From Bradyrhizobiaceae bacterium (GTDB lineage: Bacteria > Pseudomonadota > Alphaproteobacteria > Rhizobiales > Xanthobacteraceae): 64,000 nt of DNA. The notes under the pieces were generated by a model. It searched no databases. It had not been told where the DNA came from and saw nothing but the letters and a program-made list of their open reading frames with translations. Shown here piece by piece: positions 7,374 to 14,925 of the stretch. A program made the translations under genes and the position numbers. Where the stretch lies: positions 1 through 64,000 of the forward strand of contig CANKHA010000004.1 of the NCBI GenBank assembly GCA_947481685.1. Direction: 5' to 3'. How positions within the stretch are numbered: the stretch's first letter is position 1; each line of letters opens with the position of its first letter.

Positions 7374-9599
7374 TTAGATATTTCCGACCGTCTTCAGCCG
7401 GGCCCGGGGATGGATTTCGCTCTGCGACATCACTGCGGTCTGTGAACGGAAACGCTCGACGATGCTGCGGACGAAAGGCCGGATCGCAGCCGACGTCACA
7501 AGAACGGGCGACTCGCCCAGGCGGGCTGCGTCTTCGAAACGCTCCCGCACCAGGGTAATGAATTCCGTGAGCTTCGACGGCTGCATGGCGAGGCTGCGTT
7601 CGTCGCCCTGGCCGATGATGGATTCCGCAAAGGTTTGTTCCCATTTCGTGGTCAGCGCGACCAGCGGGAGATAACCCGACGACGAGGAATATTGCGCGCA
7701 GAGCTGGCGGGCGAGCCGGGTGCGGACATGTTCGGCCAACACGTTCGGATTGCGAGTGAAGGCAAGGCCGTCGGCGATGCCTTCCAGGATGGTGGAGAGG
7801 TCGCGGACCGACACGCGCTCCGCCAGCAACAATTGCAGCACACGCTGGATACCGGACATGCTGATCTGCGCTGGCGCGACGTCCTTGACCAGCTCTGCCA
7901 TTTCCTTCGGCAGATCTTTGATCAGCTTTTGCACTTCCGAGTAGGACAGCAGCTCCGAGACGTTGTTCTTGAGCAATTCGGTGAGATGCGTGGAAAGCAC
8001 GGTAGCGGCATCGACCACGGTCAGGCTCTTGAGCGAGGCTTCTTCCTTCAGCGATGCATCCACCCATGTTGCAGGCAACCCGAACGTCGGCTCGGTGGTG
8101 TGAACGCCCGGGAATTCGACCTGGGCGCCGGATGGATCCATGATCATGAATTGGCCCGGCCAGATGCGGCCTGAGCCCGCTTCTACTTCCTTGATCTTGA
8201 TGATGTAGCTGTTGGCCTCGAGCTGCACGTTGTCGAGGATGCGCACCGCCGGCATCACGAAGCCCATTTCGACCGCGAGTGAACGGCGCAGCGCTTTAAT
8301 CTGCTCGGTGAGGCGATCGGTGCCATCGGGTGAGTTGACCAGCGGCAGCAGCGCATAGCCGAGCTCGATCTTGAGATCGTCGATCTTAAGCGACGCCGAA
8401 ATCGGTTCTTCGGTCTGCGCGACGGGTGTGTCGGTTTGCGCCTTGAGGGCGTCAACGGCGAGTTGCTTGACCTGGCGCCTGCCGAACATCACCGCGAGCG
8501 CGCCGGCGCCGGCGCCGGTGCCGAGCACGAGGAAGGGCAGCATCGGAATGCCGGGGAGCAGCGACAGCAACACCATCACGCCGCCGGACATGCCGAGCGC
8601 TTTCGGATAACCCGAGAGCTGCCGGATCAATGCCTGGTCGGCGGCGCCGGAAATGCCGGCCTTGGAAACCAGCAGGCCGGCGGCTGTCGAAACGATCAGC
8701 GCCGGCACCTGGGTGACGAGGCCGTCACCAACCGTTAGCAGTGTGTAAGTTCGCGCGGCTTCGATGAACGGCATGCCCTGCTGGGCAATGCCGATGATCA
8801 TCCCGCCGATGACGTTGATGAACACCACCAGCAAACCGGCGATGGCATCGCCGCGCACGAATTTTGAGGCGCCGTCCATGGCGCCGAAGAAGCCGCCTTC
8901 GTCTTCGAGGGTTTTGCGGCGCTTGCGTGCCTCCACTTCGTCGATCATGCCGGCGGACAGGTCGGCGTCGATCGCCATTTGCTTGCCGGGCATAGCGTCG
9001 AGATGGAAGCGAGCCGCGACCTCGGCGATGCGGCCGGAGCCCTTGGTGATAACCACGAAATTGACGATCACCAGGATCGTGAAAACGATGATCCCGATGA
9101 CGAAGTTGCCGTTCATCACGAAGTTGCCGAAGGCCTCAATGACGTGACCGGCGGCGGACGTACCTTCGTGGCCGTGGGCGAGAATCAACCGCGTGGAGGC
9201 GAGGTTGAGCGCCAGCCGGAGCATGGTCGCGATCAGCAGCACGGTGGGGAACGATGAAAATTCGAGCGGCGTGTGAATGAACAAAGCCGTCATCAAAATC
9301 AGCACCGAGATGATGATCGAAATGGCCAGAAACAGATCGAGCAGCATCGGCGGCAGCGGCAGGATCAGCACGACAAGAATAGTCAAAACGCCGACGGCGA
9401 GCGCTATGTCGCCACGCTTGAGCATTGCGCCCATGGCGCCGAAGCTGGGAAGTCCGAAGGGATTACCGCCGTCCTGGGAAGCGCCTTCGTGGCCAGGAAT
9501 GCCGGACGCGCCTCCGCGCGGCCGGTCGCGCGTACCAGCCGGGTGCCGCGGTGCGGTTATGCCGCCCGGACGAATAGAAGGAAGTGTGGCCCCGTCCAA
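7374..9599 (-). CDS. flhA: Flagellar export gate protein FlhA
   Basis: FlhA is the large inner-membrane component of the flagellar export gate. About eight membrane helices fill the first half (LAVGVLTILVVLILPLPPMLL onwards). The conserved FHIPEP-family segment (VVITKGSGRIAEVAARFHLDAMPGKQMAIDADL) is intact, followed by the soluble domain that binds chaperones. The frame opens with a TTG at 9599, but the first about 55 residues are Pro/Gly-rich and not family-like. The ATG at 9434 (MGAMLKRGDIALAVG) is a plausible true start, giving about 686 residues. A CtrA-type promoter module lies at 9635-9676. Intact to the C-terminus. Confidence 0.95.
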   Translation of the reverse strand: MDGATLPSIRPGGITAPRHPAGTRDRPRGGASGIPGHEGASQDGGNPFGLPSFGAMGAMLKRGDIALAVGVLTILVVLILPLPPMLLDLFLAISIIISVLILMTALFIHTPLEFSSFPTVLLIATMLRLALNLASTRLILAHGHEGTSAAGHVIEAFGNFVMNGNFVIGIIVFTILVIVNFVVITKGSGRIAEVAARFHLDAMPGKQMAIDADLSAGMIDEVEARKRRKTLEDEGGFFGAMDGASKFVRGDAIAGLLVVFINVIGGMIIGIAQQGMPFIEAARTYTLLTVGDGLVTQVPALIVSTAAGLLVSKAGISGAADQALIRQLSGYPKALGMSGGVMVLLSLLPGIPMLPFLVLGTGAGAGALAVMFGRRQVKQLAVDALKAQTDTPVAQTEEPISASLKIDDLKIELGYALLPLVNSPDGTDRLTEQIKALRRSLAVEMGFVMPAVRILDNVQLEANSYIIKIKEVEAGSGRIWPGQFMIMDPSGAQVEFPGVHTTEPTFGLPATWVDASLKEEASLKSLTVVDAATVLSTHLTELLKNNVSELLSYSEVQKLIKDLPKEMAELVKDVAPAQISMSGIQRVLQLLLAERVSVRDLSTILEGIADGLAFTRNPNVLAEHVRTRLARQLCAQYSSSSGYLPLVALTTKWEQTFAESIIGQGDERSLAMQPSKLTEFITLVRERFEDAARLGESPVLVTSAAIRPFVRSIVERFRSQTAVMSQSEIHPRARLKTVGNI

Positions 9600-9634
9600 A
9601 GTGATCCCCGACTCGCCGGTACGCGAGTGCTCCT

Positions 9635-9676
9635 CTGGGCAATATTTGCCCAGTATATGGTTAGCGGGAGGTTAAC
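9635..9676 (-). promoter_or_regulatory. flhA promoter module: CtrA box plus palindrome
   Basis: Minus strand: GTTAACCTCCCGCTAACCAT, i.e. TTAA-N7-CTAACCAT, then ATAC and the inverted repeat TGGGCAA-ATA-TTGCCCA (9638-9654). The same arrangement with the same spacing lies before fliF at 14329-14369. The first part matches the CtrA consensus; the palindrome is of unknown function. Confidence 0.65.
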
Positions 9677-9695
9677 GCCGGTAAGGGACGACCGA

Positions 9696-10133
9696 TTACC
9701 GGCGTTGCGAGGAATGCATGGGCTGATTCAACGCCGCATCGCAGTCATCAGCGGCGGTACCAGACTTCCGTTCCAAGCTGGCGGCCAGTGGCGTAGATCC
9801 AGACGCCTTTCCATGCCCGCCTTCCTCGTTGTAAAGGGCCAGGCCGGTCTGGTCGCCCGCACGATAAGATACTGCGATGAAATCCCCGGTGCCGATGCCG
9901 GTGCCGACGAAACGCGTGTTTCCGACAATCCAGACCACGCGATAGGTTTCGCCTGTGCGTTCAACCGTCACGGTTCCTTTGTACGGGGAGCCGCCTCCCG
10001 GATTGGCGCCTTCGACGCGGTAAGAACCCACAGGATCGGCTAAGGCAGTGACAAGGCTCAGCAAGAGCGCGGCAGCGGCAATCGATACGCGGATGTATCT
10101 CCCCCAATGGCCTGCGGCGCCTAAGCACCGCAA
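9696..10133 (-). CDS. Small secreted protein with a 3' frameshift
   Basis: As it stands the frame gives 145 residues: a signal peptide (AAAALLLSLVTALADP), then a GSYRVEGANPGGG..YKGTVTVERTG..YRVVWIVGNTRFVGTGIG domain, seen in small secreted proteins sometimes labelled fibronectin-binding in Bradyrhizobium, by recall. After GLALYNEEGG the reading turns atypical. In another frame the bases from about 9815 encode WKGVWIYATGRQLGTEVWYRR and a stop at 9748, the expected family ending. One missing base in the GGCGGGC run (about 9812-9822) explains this. The start is uncertain: TTG at 10133 is the only option in frame with the signal peptide. Confidence 0.7.
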   Translation of the reverse strand: MRCLGAAGHWGRYIRVSIAAAALLLSLVTALADPVGSYRVEGANPGGGSPYKGTVTVERTGETYRVVWIVGNTRFVGTGIGTGDFIAVSYRAGDQTGLALYNEEGGHGKASGSTPLAASLERKSGTAADDCDAALNQPMHSSQRR

Positions 10134-10177
10134 GATGTGGGAAGTTTAAGTTGTCAAAATGAGCGCGACAATCCGTT

Positions 10178-10522
10178 TCAGGGCGCCAGCGGAGGAAACC
10201 GGTGGGCTCCGGACTCAGTGAGGAGCAACTCTTCAACGTCGGTGATCATGGTGAGATCGAGTTCGCCATAGAGATGTGGGAATAGCGCGCCGCCGCGTGC
10301 CGGTTCCCATTTCAAGGCCGCGCCGAGGGCCGCCGCGTCAACGCGCACCAACAGCAGGTCGCGTTCTCCTGCGAAATGTTTGGCGGCGGTCTCTGCCACC
10401 TGCAAGGCCGTGGAAAAATGGATGAAGCCATCCTTCACATCGACCGGCGAGCCGCGGAACTTGCCCGTGCGCTCGGCGTCCCGCCACAGCGCGGCGGGCA
10501 CGATCTTGTAGAGCGTCGGCAT
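10178..10522 (-). CDS. DUF952 domain protein
   Basis: 114 residues forming one DUF952 domain: N-terminal LYKIVPAALWRDAERTGKFRGSPVDVKDGFIHFST, then a hydrophobic LLLVRVDAAALG strand and the ending GALFPHLYGELDLTMITDVEELL. The function is unknown; the fold is related to ADP-ribosyltransferase-like domains according to family descriptions. It starts 21 bases after the flbD-like gene stop and on the same strand, so it may be the last cistron of the fliF operon, without an evident flagellar role. Confidence 0.88.
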   Translation of the reverse strand: MPTLYKIVPAALWRDAERTGKFRGSPVDVKDGFIHFSTALQVAETAAKHFAGERDLLLVRVDAAALGAALKWEPARGGALFPHLYGELDLTMITDVEELLLTESGAHRFPPLAP

Positions 10523-10543
10523 TGGGCTTGTCTGCTGTTGCGC

Positions 10544-10864
10544 TTAAGCAGCGCCGCGCATTTCGCCACCATTGCCCGGCGGCGGGACTGGTGTGCCGCC
10601 GGCAACATATTCGTTGAGCTTGTTGCGCAGCGTGCGGATCGAGATGCCGAGGATATTGGCCGCGTGCGTGCGGTTGCCGAGGCAATGCCGCAGCGTTTCC
10701 AGGATCAGGTCGCGCTCGACCTCTGCCACCGTGCGGCCGACCAGGTTGCGCGTGACCGAGTCCGATTCGACATCGGCGAGGGGGATGCCCTCCGGGAAAG
10801 GCTGCTGCATCGCGCCGCCTTTCTCCAGGTCGGGAAGCGGAACGGGGGCGTCAGTGGTGCTCAT
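10544..10864 (-). CDS. FlbD-like Fis-type DNA-binding protein (HTH domain only)
   Basis: 106 residues. The C-terminal part (VAEVERDLILETLRHCLGNRTHAANILGISIRTLRNKLNEY, about 46-86) is the Fis-type helix-turn-helix that ends NtrC-family activators such as Caulobacter FlbD. The receiver and AAA+ ATPase domains of full FlbD are absent, so it cannot itself energise sigma-54 open-complex formation. It overlaps fliH by four bases (ATGA), placing it in the fliFGH operon as flbD is in Caulobacter. It probably binds flagellar promoters as repressor or helper (inference). The fliN usually found between fliH and flbD is missing here. Confidence 0.82.
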   Translation of the reverse strand: MSTTDAPVPLPDLEKGGAMQQPFPEGIPLADVESDSVTRNLVGRTVAEVERDLILETLRHCLGNRTHAANILGISIRTLRNKLNEYVAGGTPVPPPGNGGEMRGAA

Positions 10865-11505
10865 GATGCAGGCCTTCCAGTGTTATGAGAAACGTCTGTT
10901 CGCGCGGCGACGTAGCGGTCAACTGCTTCGGCAATGGCGGCTGCGACGCTTGCGGCGTCGCGACTGACGCCACCGTCAGCCCATTCGATGCGGCAATCGC
11001 CGGCGGTAATATCAGGTTCGGCCAGCACGACGAGGCGGCCTTCAAAACCGCTCGCGCGCTGAATTTCCTCCAGCCGGTCGCGGGTAGCGGCGTAAAGCGC
11101 GTCGTTGACCCGCACCACTACGTGGGGCGCCGAGACAATCTGGCGGAAGCAATCGCTGGCAAGCGCCGAGATTTCCGCAAGCGGTTCCTGCGCGATCAGG
11201 GCAGGCGCGAGCTTGCGGCCGACCGCGACCGCGACCTGTACCGCTTCGGCTTCCAGCTTGGCTTCCACCGCATGCAGGGCTTCGTTGAGATTTGCGAAGG
11301 TCGATGCCAGACGTTCCAAAGCCATGGCGGTCAACCGGTTCGAATCCGTCAGGGCCTGTGCTTCCGCAACAGCCATGCCGTTGCGATAGCCGGCGGCTTC
11401 CGCTTCTGACACTTTGGCCTGAAGCTCGGTCACCAAAATTCCGGGCCTGGCTTCCGAGCCACCGCCGAAATCGAGATCGAAGAGATATTTTGCGGCGGCG
11501 GCCAT
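10861..11505 (-). CDS. fliH: Flagellar export ATPase regulator FliH
   Basis: 214 residues. It begins [16 protein letters not shown], typical of alphaproteobacterial FliH, followed by a long Ala/Glu-rich helical region (about 25-105) and a C-terminal alpha/beta part. FliH holds FliI and links it to the C-ring. It overlaps the fliG stop by one base (TAATG) and the following gene by four, indicating coupled translation. FliH is poorly conserved, so gene order carries part of the call. Confidence 0.87.
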   Translation of the reverse strand: MAAAAKYLFDLDFGGGSEARPGILVTELQAKVSEAEAAGYRNGMAVAEAQALTDSNRLTAMALERLASTFANLNEALHAVEAKLEAEAVQVAVAVGRKLAPALIAQEPLAEISALASDCFRQIVSAPHVVVRVNDALYAATRDRLEEIQRASGFEGRLVVLAEPDITAGDCRIEWADGGVSRDAASVAAAIAEAVDRYVAARTDVSHNTGRPAS

Positions 11506-12596
11506 TAGTAAATCAGCTCCTCGTCACCGCGACTCTTGGAGATCATGATCTCGCCCTTGGCAGCGAGATCCTTGGCGAGATTGACCAGCACAGCTTGCGC
11601 TTCATCGACATCGCGCAGCCGTACAGGTCCAAGCGCCGACATGTCGTCGACCAGCATCTTGGCGGCGCGCGTGGACATGTTGCTGAGGAAGAACTGCCGC
11701 ACGGTTTCGGAAGCGCCCTTCAGCGCGACGCCGAGCTTGTCCTTGTCGATATGGCGCATCAGGGTCTGCGCGGAGCCGGCATCGAGCTTGATCAGGTCGT
11801 CGAAGGTGAACATCAGCGCCTTGATGCGCTCGGCAGCTTCGCGATTGTCTTCTTCCAGGGAAGTCAGGAAGCGCGTTTCGGTCTGGCGGTCGAAGTTGTT
11901 GAAGATTTCCGCCATCACCTCATGGGCGTCACGACGGCGGGTCTGCGAGATGCTGGACATGAATTCGGTGCGCAGCGTCTGCTCGACGCGCTCGATCACT
12001 TCTTTCTGCACCGATTCCATCCGCAACATGCGGTTGACGACGTCGAGCGACAGCTCTTCCGGAAGAATGGAGAGCACGCGCGCGGCATGTTCCGGCTTCA
12101 GCTTGGACAGTACGACCGCGATGGTCTGCGGATATTCGTTCTTCAGGTAGTTGGCGAGTACCTCTTCCTGTACGTTGGAGAGCTTCTCCCACATGTTGCG
12201 GCCGGCGGGACCGCGAATTTCATCCATGATGCTGCCGACGCGTTCTGGCGGCAGGTATTGCTGCAGCAACCGCTCGGTCGAGTCGTAGTTGCCCATGAGG
12301 GCGCCGGAGGCCGACATGCGGGACACGAATTCCAGCAGCAGGCTTTCGACCGCGGATGCTTCTATGGTGCCGATGGTGGACATGACGATCGAAAGCTCGC
12401 GCAGTTCGTCGTCGTCGAGCATGTTCGAGATCTTGCCACCGTATTGTTCGCCGAGCGCCAGCATCAGTACCGCTGCGCGTTCCGGCCCGGTGAGCTGGCG
12501 CGCGGCAGCGGTCGCCTGCGCCTGCGCCTGACGGGTGGCGAGCGTCGCCACCAGAGTGGCGATGTCTTCGTTCTGCGATCTTGCTGCTACGGCCAT
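11505..12596 (-). CDS. fliG: Flagellar motor switch protein FliG
   Basis: 363 residues with the three FliG domains: N-terminal FliF-binding part ([22 protein letters not shown]), middle domain with the EHPQ-equivalent region ([23 protein letters not shown]), and the C-terminal torque domain with charged helix residues ([23 protein letters not shown]). It forms the C-ring on the cytoplasmic face of FliF and interacts with the stator. It begins 10 bases after fliF stops. No irregularity seen. Confidence 0.96.
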   Translation of the reverse strand: MAVAARSQNEDIATLVATLATRQAQAQATAAARQLTGPERAAVLMLALGEQYGGKISNMLDDDELRELSIVMSTIGTIEASAVESLLLEFVSRMSASGALMGNYDSTERLLQQYLPPERVGSIMDEIRGPAGRNMWEKLSNVQEEVLANYLKNEYPQTIAVVLSKLKPEHAARVLSILPEELSLDVVNRMLRMESVQKEVIERVEQTLRTEFMSSISQTRRRDAHEVMAEIFNNFDRQTETRFLTSLEEDNREAAERIKALMFTFDDLIKLDAGSAQTLMRHIDKDKLGVALKGASETVRQFFLSNMSTRAAKMLVDDMSALGPVRLRDVDEAQAVLVNLAKDLAAKGEIMISKSRGDEELIY

Positions 12597-12606
12597 GGTT
12601 TAATAA

Positions 12607-14286
12607 TCACGCTGCGCTGTCATGCAGCCATTGACGGATGATGGAGACGGTTTCGTTCGGATTCTTGTCGGAAAGTTCACCGACCTTCTGTACCGATTGC
12701 GCGTGCACCTGACCCTGCACCTGCGCGATGTCGATCATCTTCGCGGTGTGGCTCGGGACGCCTTTCAGATTTTCGGTATCGACCTGGGCGATCGCTGCTT
12801 TGATTTCGGGTGTGAGCGGGTTGCCCGCGGCGGCTGCGCCGGCGACCGCAGCGGCCAGCAAGGCTGCGTTGGGTGACGGCAAGGATGCTTGTTGCTCGGC
12901 GGAGAGCACGCGGCGCACGAGCGGACGCACCACCATCAGGAGCACGCCCAGTCCCAGCAGCCCCATCACCAGAAGCTCGATGCCGCGCAGCATGTCTTCC
13001 TTGGTGAACTGGAACATCGACATCCAGCCTGCCGGCTCCGGTATGGCGCCGGACGGCGTTTCTGCGAAGCGCAGGTTAACGACCTCGACCTGGTCGCCAC
13101 GCTTCTGGTCGAAGCCGATGGCGGAGCGCACCAGCGATGCAATGCGATCGATTTCTTCTTTTTCGCGCGGCTTGTAGGCGATGTCGCCTTTGTCGTTCTT
13201 TTCGTAGACGCCATCGACCAGGACGGCGACCGAGATGCGGTTGACCCTGCCGGATTCGATGACTTCGGTTTTCGTGGTGCGGGAAATCTCGTAGTTGACG
13301 ATTTCCTCGGTTTTCTTGTTCTGGTCGCTCGGACTGCTTCCGCCGGCGTCTGCGCTACGCTGGGCGCCCGGCAATTCATTGCCGACAGTGACCTGTCCAT
13401 CCTTGCCGTTGCTGGTGGACGAGCTTTCTTCCCGTGTCTGGCTGGAACGGACCACGCGCCCTTCCGGGTCGTAACGATCCGAAGTCTGGGTAATTCGGTT
13501 GAGATCGAAATCTGCAGTAAGCTGCACGCGGGCCCGGCCGGGGCCGACCACCGATGTCACGATTGCTTCCACCTGATCGCGGATGCGGCGTTCGTAACCG
13601 GTCTTGCGCTCGTCGGCGCCGATGCCGCCACCGTCGTCGTTTGCGGCGCCGTCGGCCAGCAGACGGCCTGCCTCATCGACGATCGAGACGCGTTCCGGCT
13701 TCAGGCCGTTCACAGCGGAAGCGATCAGGTGGCGGATCGCGCGCACCTGCTGGGCTTCCAGCATGCCCCGGACCTTGAGGACGATGGATGCGGTCGGCTC
13801 GGCTTTTTCGCGCGAAAACAACGGGCGTTCCGGCAATACGAGATGAACGCGCGCGGCCTGGACGCGATCGATGGCCCGGATGGTGCGTGACAGCTCGCCT
13901 TCGAGGGCGCGCAAGTGGTTGATGTTCTGGACGAAGCTGGTCGCGCCGAGCGCGTCGCTCTTGTCGAAGATCTCATAGCCGATCCCGCCGCCTTTCGGCA
14001 GGCCGGACTCCGCGAGCTTCATGCGCAGCCTCGGCACCAGGTCCTTCGGCACCATGACGACCGCGCCGTCGTTCTTCATCTCGTAGGGAATGCCCTGGCG
14101 TTCCAGGTCCTTGATGATCGCGGAGGAGTCTTCGAAGCTGAGATCGGTGAAGAGGGGAGTGAGCTGCGGGGCAGTGACCCGAAGGATAAGGAAGGCAAAG
14201 AAGCCAACCATGGCAATCGTGACCGCGCCCATGGCCGCGATCCGCGGTGCACCGAGCGACCGGATAAACTCGCTGAAGCCTTGCAC
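12607..14286 (-). CDS. fliF: Flagellar MS-ring protein FliF
   Basis: 559 residues. An N-terminal membrane helix (AAMGAVTIAMVGFFAFLILRV, about 17-37) is followed by the YscJ/FliF domains (TPLFTDLSFEDSSAIIKDLERQGIPYEM; FVQNINHLRALEGELSRTI; ARVHLVLPERPLF), a long polar periplasmic stretch, and a second membrane helix (LLVMGLLGLGVLLMVVRPLV, about 445-465) with the cytoplasmic FliG-binding tail. The start is a GTG with an AGGA-type ribosome site. It heads the operon fliF-fliG-fliH-flbD-like and has a CtrA-type promoter module about 45-85 bases upstream. Confidence 0.96.
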   Translation of the reverse strand: MQGFSEFIRSLGAPRIAAMGAVTIAMVGFFAFLILRVTAPQLTPLFTDLSFEDSSAIIKDLERQGIPYEMKNDGAVVMVPKDLVPRLRMKLAESGLPKGGGIGYEIFDKSDALGATSFVQNINHLRALEGELSRTIRAIDRVQAARVHLVLPERPLFSREKAEPTASIVLKVRGMLEAQQVRAIRHLIASAVNGLKPERVSIVDEAGRLLADGAANDDGGGIGADERKTGYERRIRDQVEAIVTSVVGPGRARVQLTADFDLNRITQTSDRYDPEGRVVRSSQTREESSSTSNGKDGQVTVGNELPGAQRSADAGGSSPSDQNKKTEEIVNYEISRTTKTEVIESGRVNRISVAVLVDGVYEKNDKGDIAYKPREKEEIDRIASLVRSAIGFDQKRGDQVEVVNLRFAETPSGAIPEPAGWMSMFQFTKEDMLRGIELLVMGLLGLGVLLMVVRPLVRRVLSAEQQASLPSPNAALLAAAVAGAAAAGNPLTPEIKAAIAQVDTENLKGVPSHTAKMIDIAQVQGQVHAQSVQKVGELSDKNPNETVSIIRQWLHDSAA

Positions 14287-14328
14287 GGGAATTCCTGCCC
14301 TCGGAATCGGCAGCGCGAATTGCGCTAC

Positions 14329-14369
14329 CCGGCAAGAATTGCCCAGTTCATGGTTACCAGCCGGTTAAC
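14329..14369 (-). promoter_or_regulatory. fliF promoter module: CtrA box plus palindrome
   Basis: Minus strand: GTTAACCGGCTGGTAACCAT (TTAA-N7-GTAACCAT), then GAAC and TGGGCAA-TTC-TTGCCgg. Base for base and in spacing it parallels the flhA module at 9635-9676. In Caulobacter fliF is a CtrA-dependent class II operon, which supports the first part. Confidence 0.7.
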
Positions 14370-14404
14370 ACCTCTGTAAAAATTCGAAATGCAAAACGCG
14401 TTCG

Positions 14405-14429
14405 GCGCCCGGGCAGTGAGCCCGGACGC
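14405..14429 (-). terminator. Possible sciP terminator
   Basis: CCGGGC-AGTGA-GCCCGG with short GCGC extensions forms a hairpin 30 bases past the sciP stop and before the fliF promoter. The following minus-strand sequence has only a TTTT run some distance away, so it may be weak or partial. Confidence 0.4.
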
Positions 14430-14458
14430 GCGACAGCGTCAGCAATTTTGACGAAAGT

Positions 14459-14734
14459 TTAAGGGCGATACTGCTGGATGCGCGTCGTGCGCAGCCCGGC
14501 CAGACCGTGCTGGTCGATGGAGTATTGCCAGTAAAGGAATTCTTCGACCGTCAGCGTGTAGCGGCCACATGCTTCCTCAAGAGAAAGCAATCCGCCACGT
14601 ACGGCGGCGACCACCTCCGCCTTGCGGCGGATGACCCAGCGCTTCGTCCCCGGTGCAGGAAGATCTGCGATCGTCAGGGGACTGCCATCGGGCCCGATGA
14701 CGTACTTCACCCTCGGGCGATGGGTTTCTGTCAT
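14459..14734 (-). CDS. sciP: SciP, small CtrA-inhibitory protein (DUF1153)
   Basis: 91 residues matching the DUF1153/SciP family along their whole length: VKYVIGPDGSPLTIADLPAPGTKRWVIRRKAEVVAAV, then a helix-turn-helix-like segment (GGLLSLEEACGRYTLTVEEFLYWQYSIDQHG). In Caulobacter SciP binds CtrA and blocks its recruitment of RNA polymerase, closing the CtrA loop in G1. It sits just upstream of fliF on the same strand with its own probable CtrA box (14790-14804), as expected for a CtrA-activated inhibitor. Firm family call; the role is inferred from Caulobacter. Confidence 0.93.
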   Translation of the reverse strand: MTETHRPRVKYVIGPDGSPLTIADLPAPGTKRWVIRRKAEVVAAVRGGLLSLEEACGRYTLTVEEFLYWQYSIDQHGLAGLRTTRIQQYRP

Positions 14735-14789
14735 TGGTTTTACTCACAAACTCGACTAACTACAGTGGCCGATTTGTAATGCCCCCGTC

Positions 14790-14804
14790 TTAAAAATTGC
14801 CTAA
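14790..14804 (-). promoter_or_regulatory. CtrA-type box before sciP
   Basis: TTAA-N7-CTAA on the plus strand (TTAG-N7-TTAA on the minus strand), 56 bases before the sciP ATG and with the same half-site form as the flhA box. A larger inverted repeat (AGTGGCC 14764-14770, GGCCACT 14831-14837) brackets it, and a palindrome GTCAATTGAC lies at 14814-14823. Confidence 0.5.
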
Positions 14805-14925
14805 GCAACAAGCGTCAATTGACAAATAATGGCCACTTTGTCCGCGAGCCCGGTTTTGCCCGTAATTGCTGGGCTTTTTGACTGTGAGGCCGCTGAGCCG
14901 CAGGCGGCAAAAATTTACACTTTGG

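Noticed and set aside
11292-12641. Long plus-strand frame of 449 codons antisense to fliG and fliH
   Set aside because: Shadow frame rich in His, Arg and Gln; the minus strand carries intact FliG and FliH.
14848-14880. Plus-strand hairpin AGCCC..GGGCT followed by T run near 14870 as a terminator
   Set aside because: No plus-strand gene lies upstream of it, so it has no evident transcript to end.
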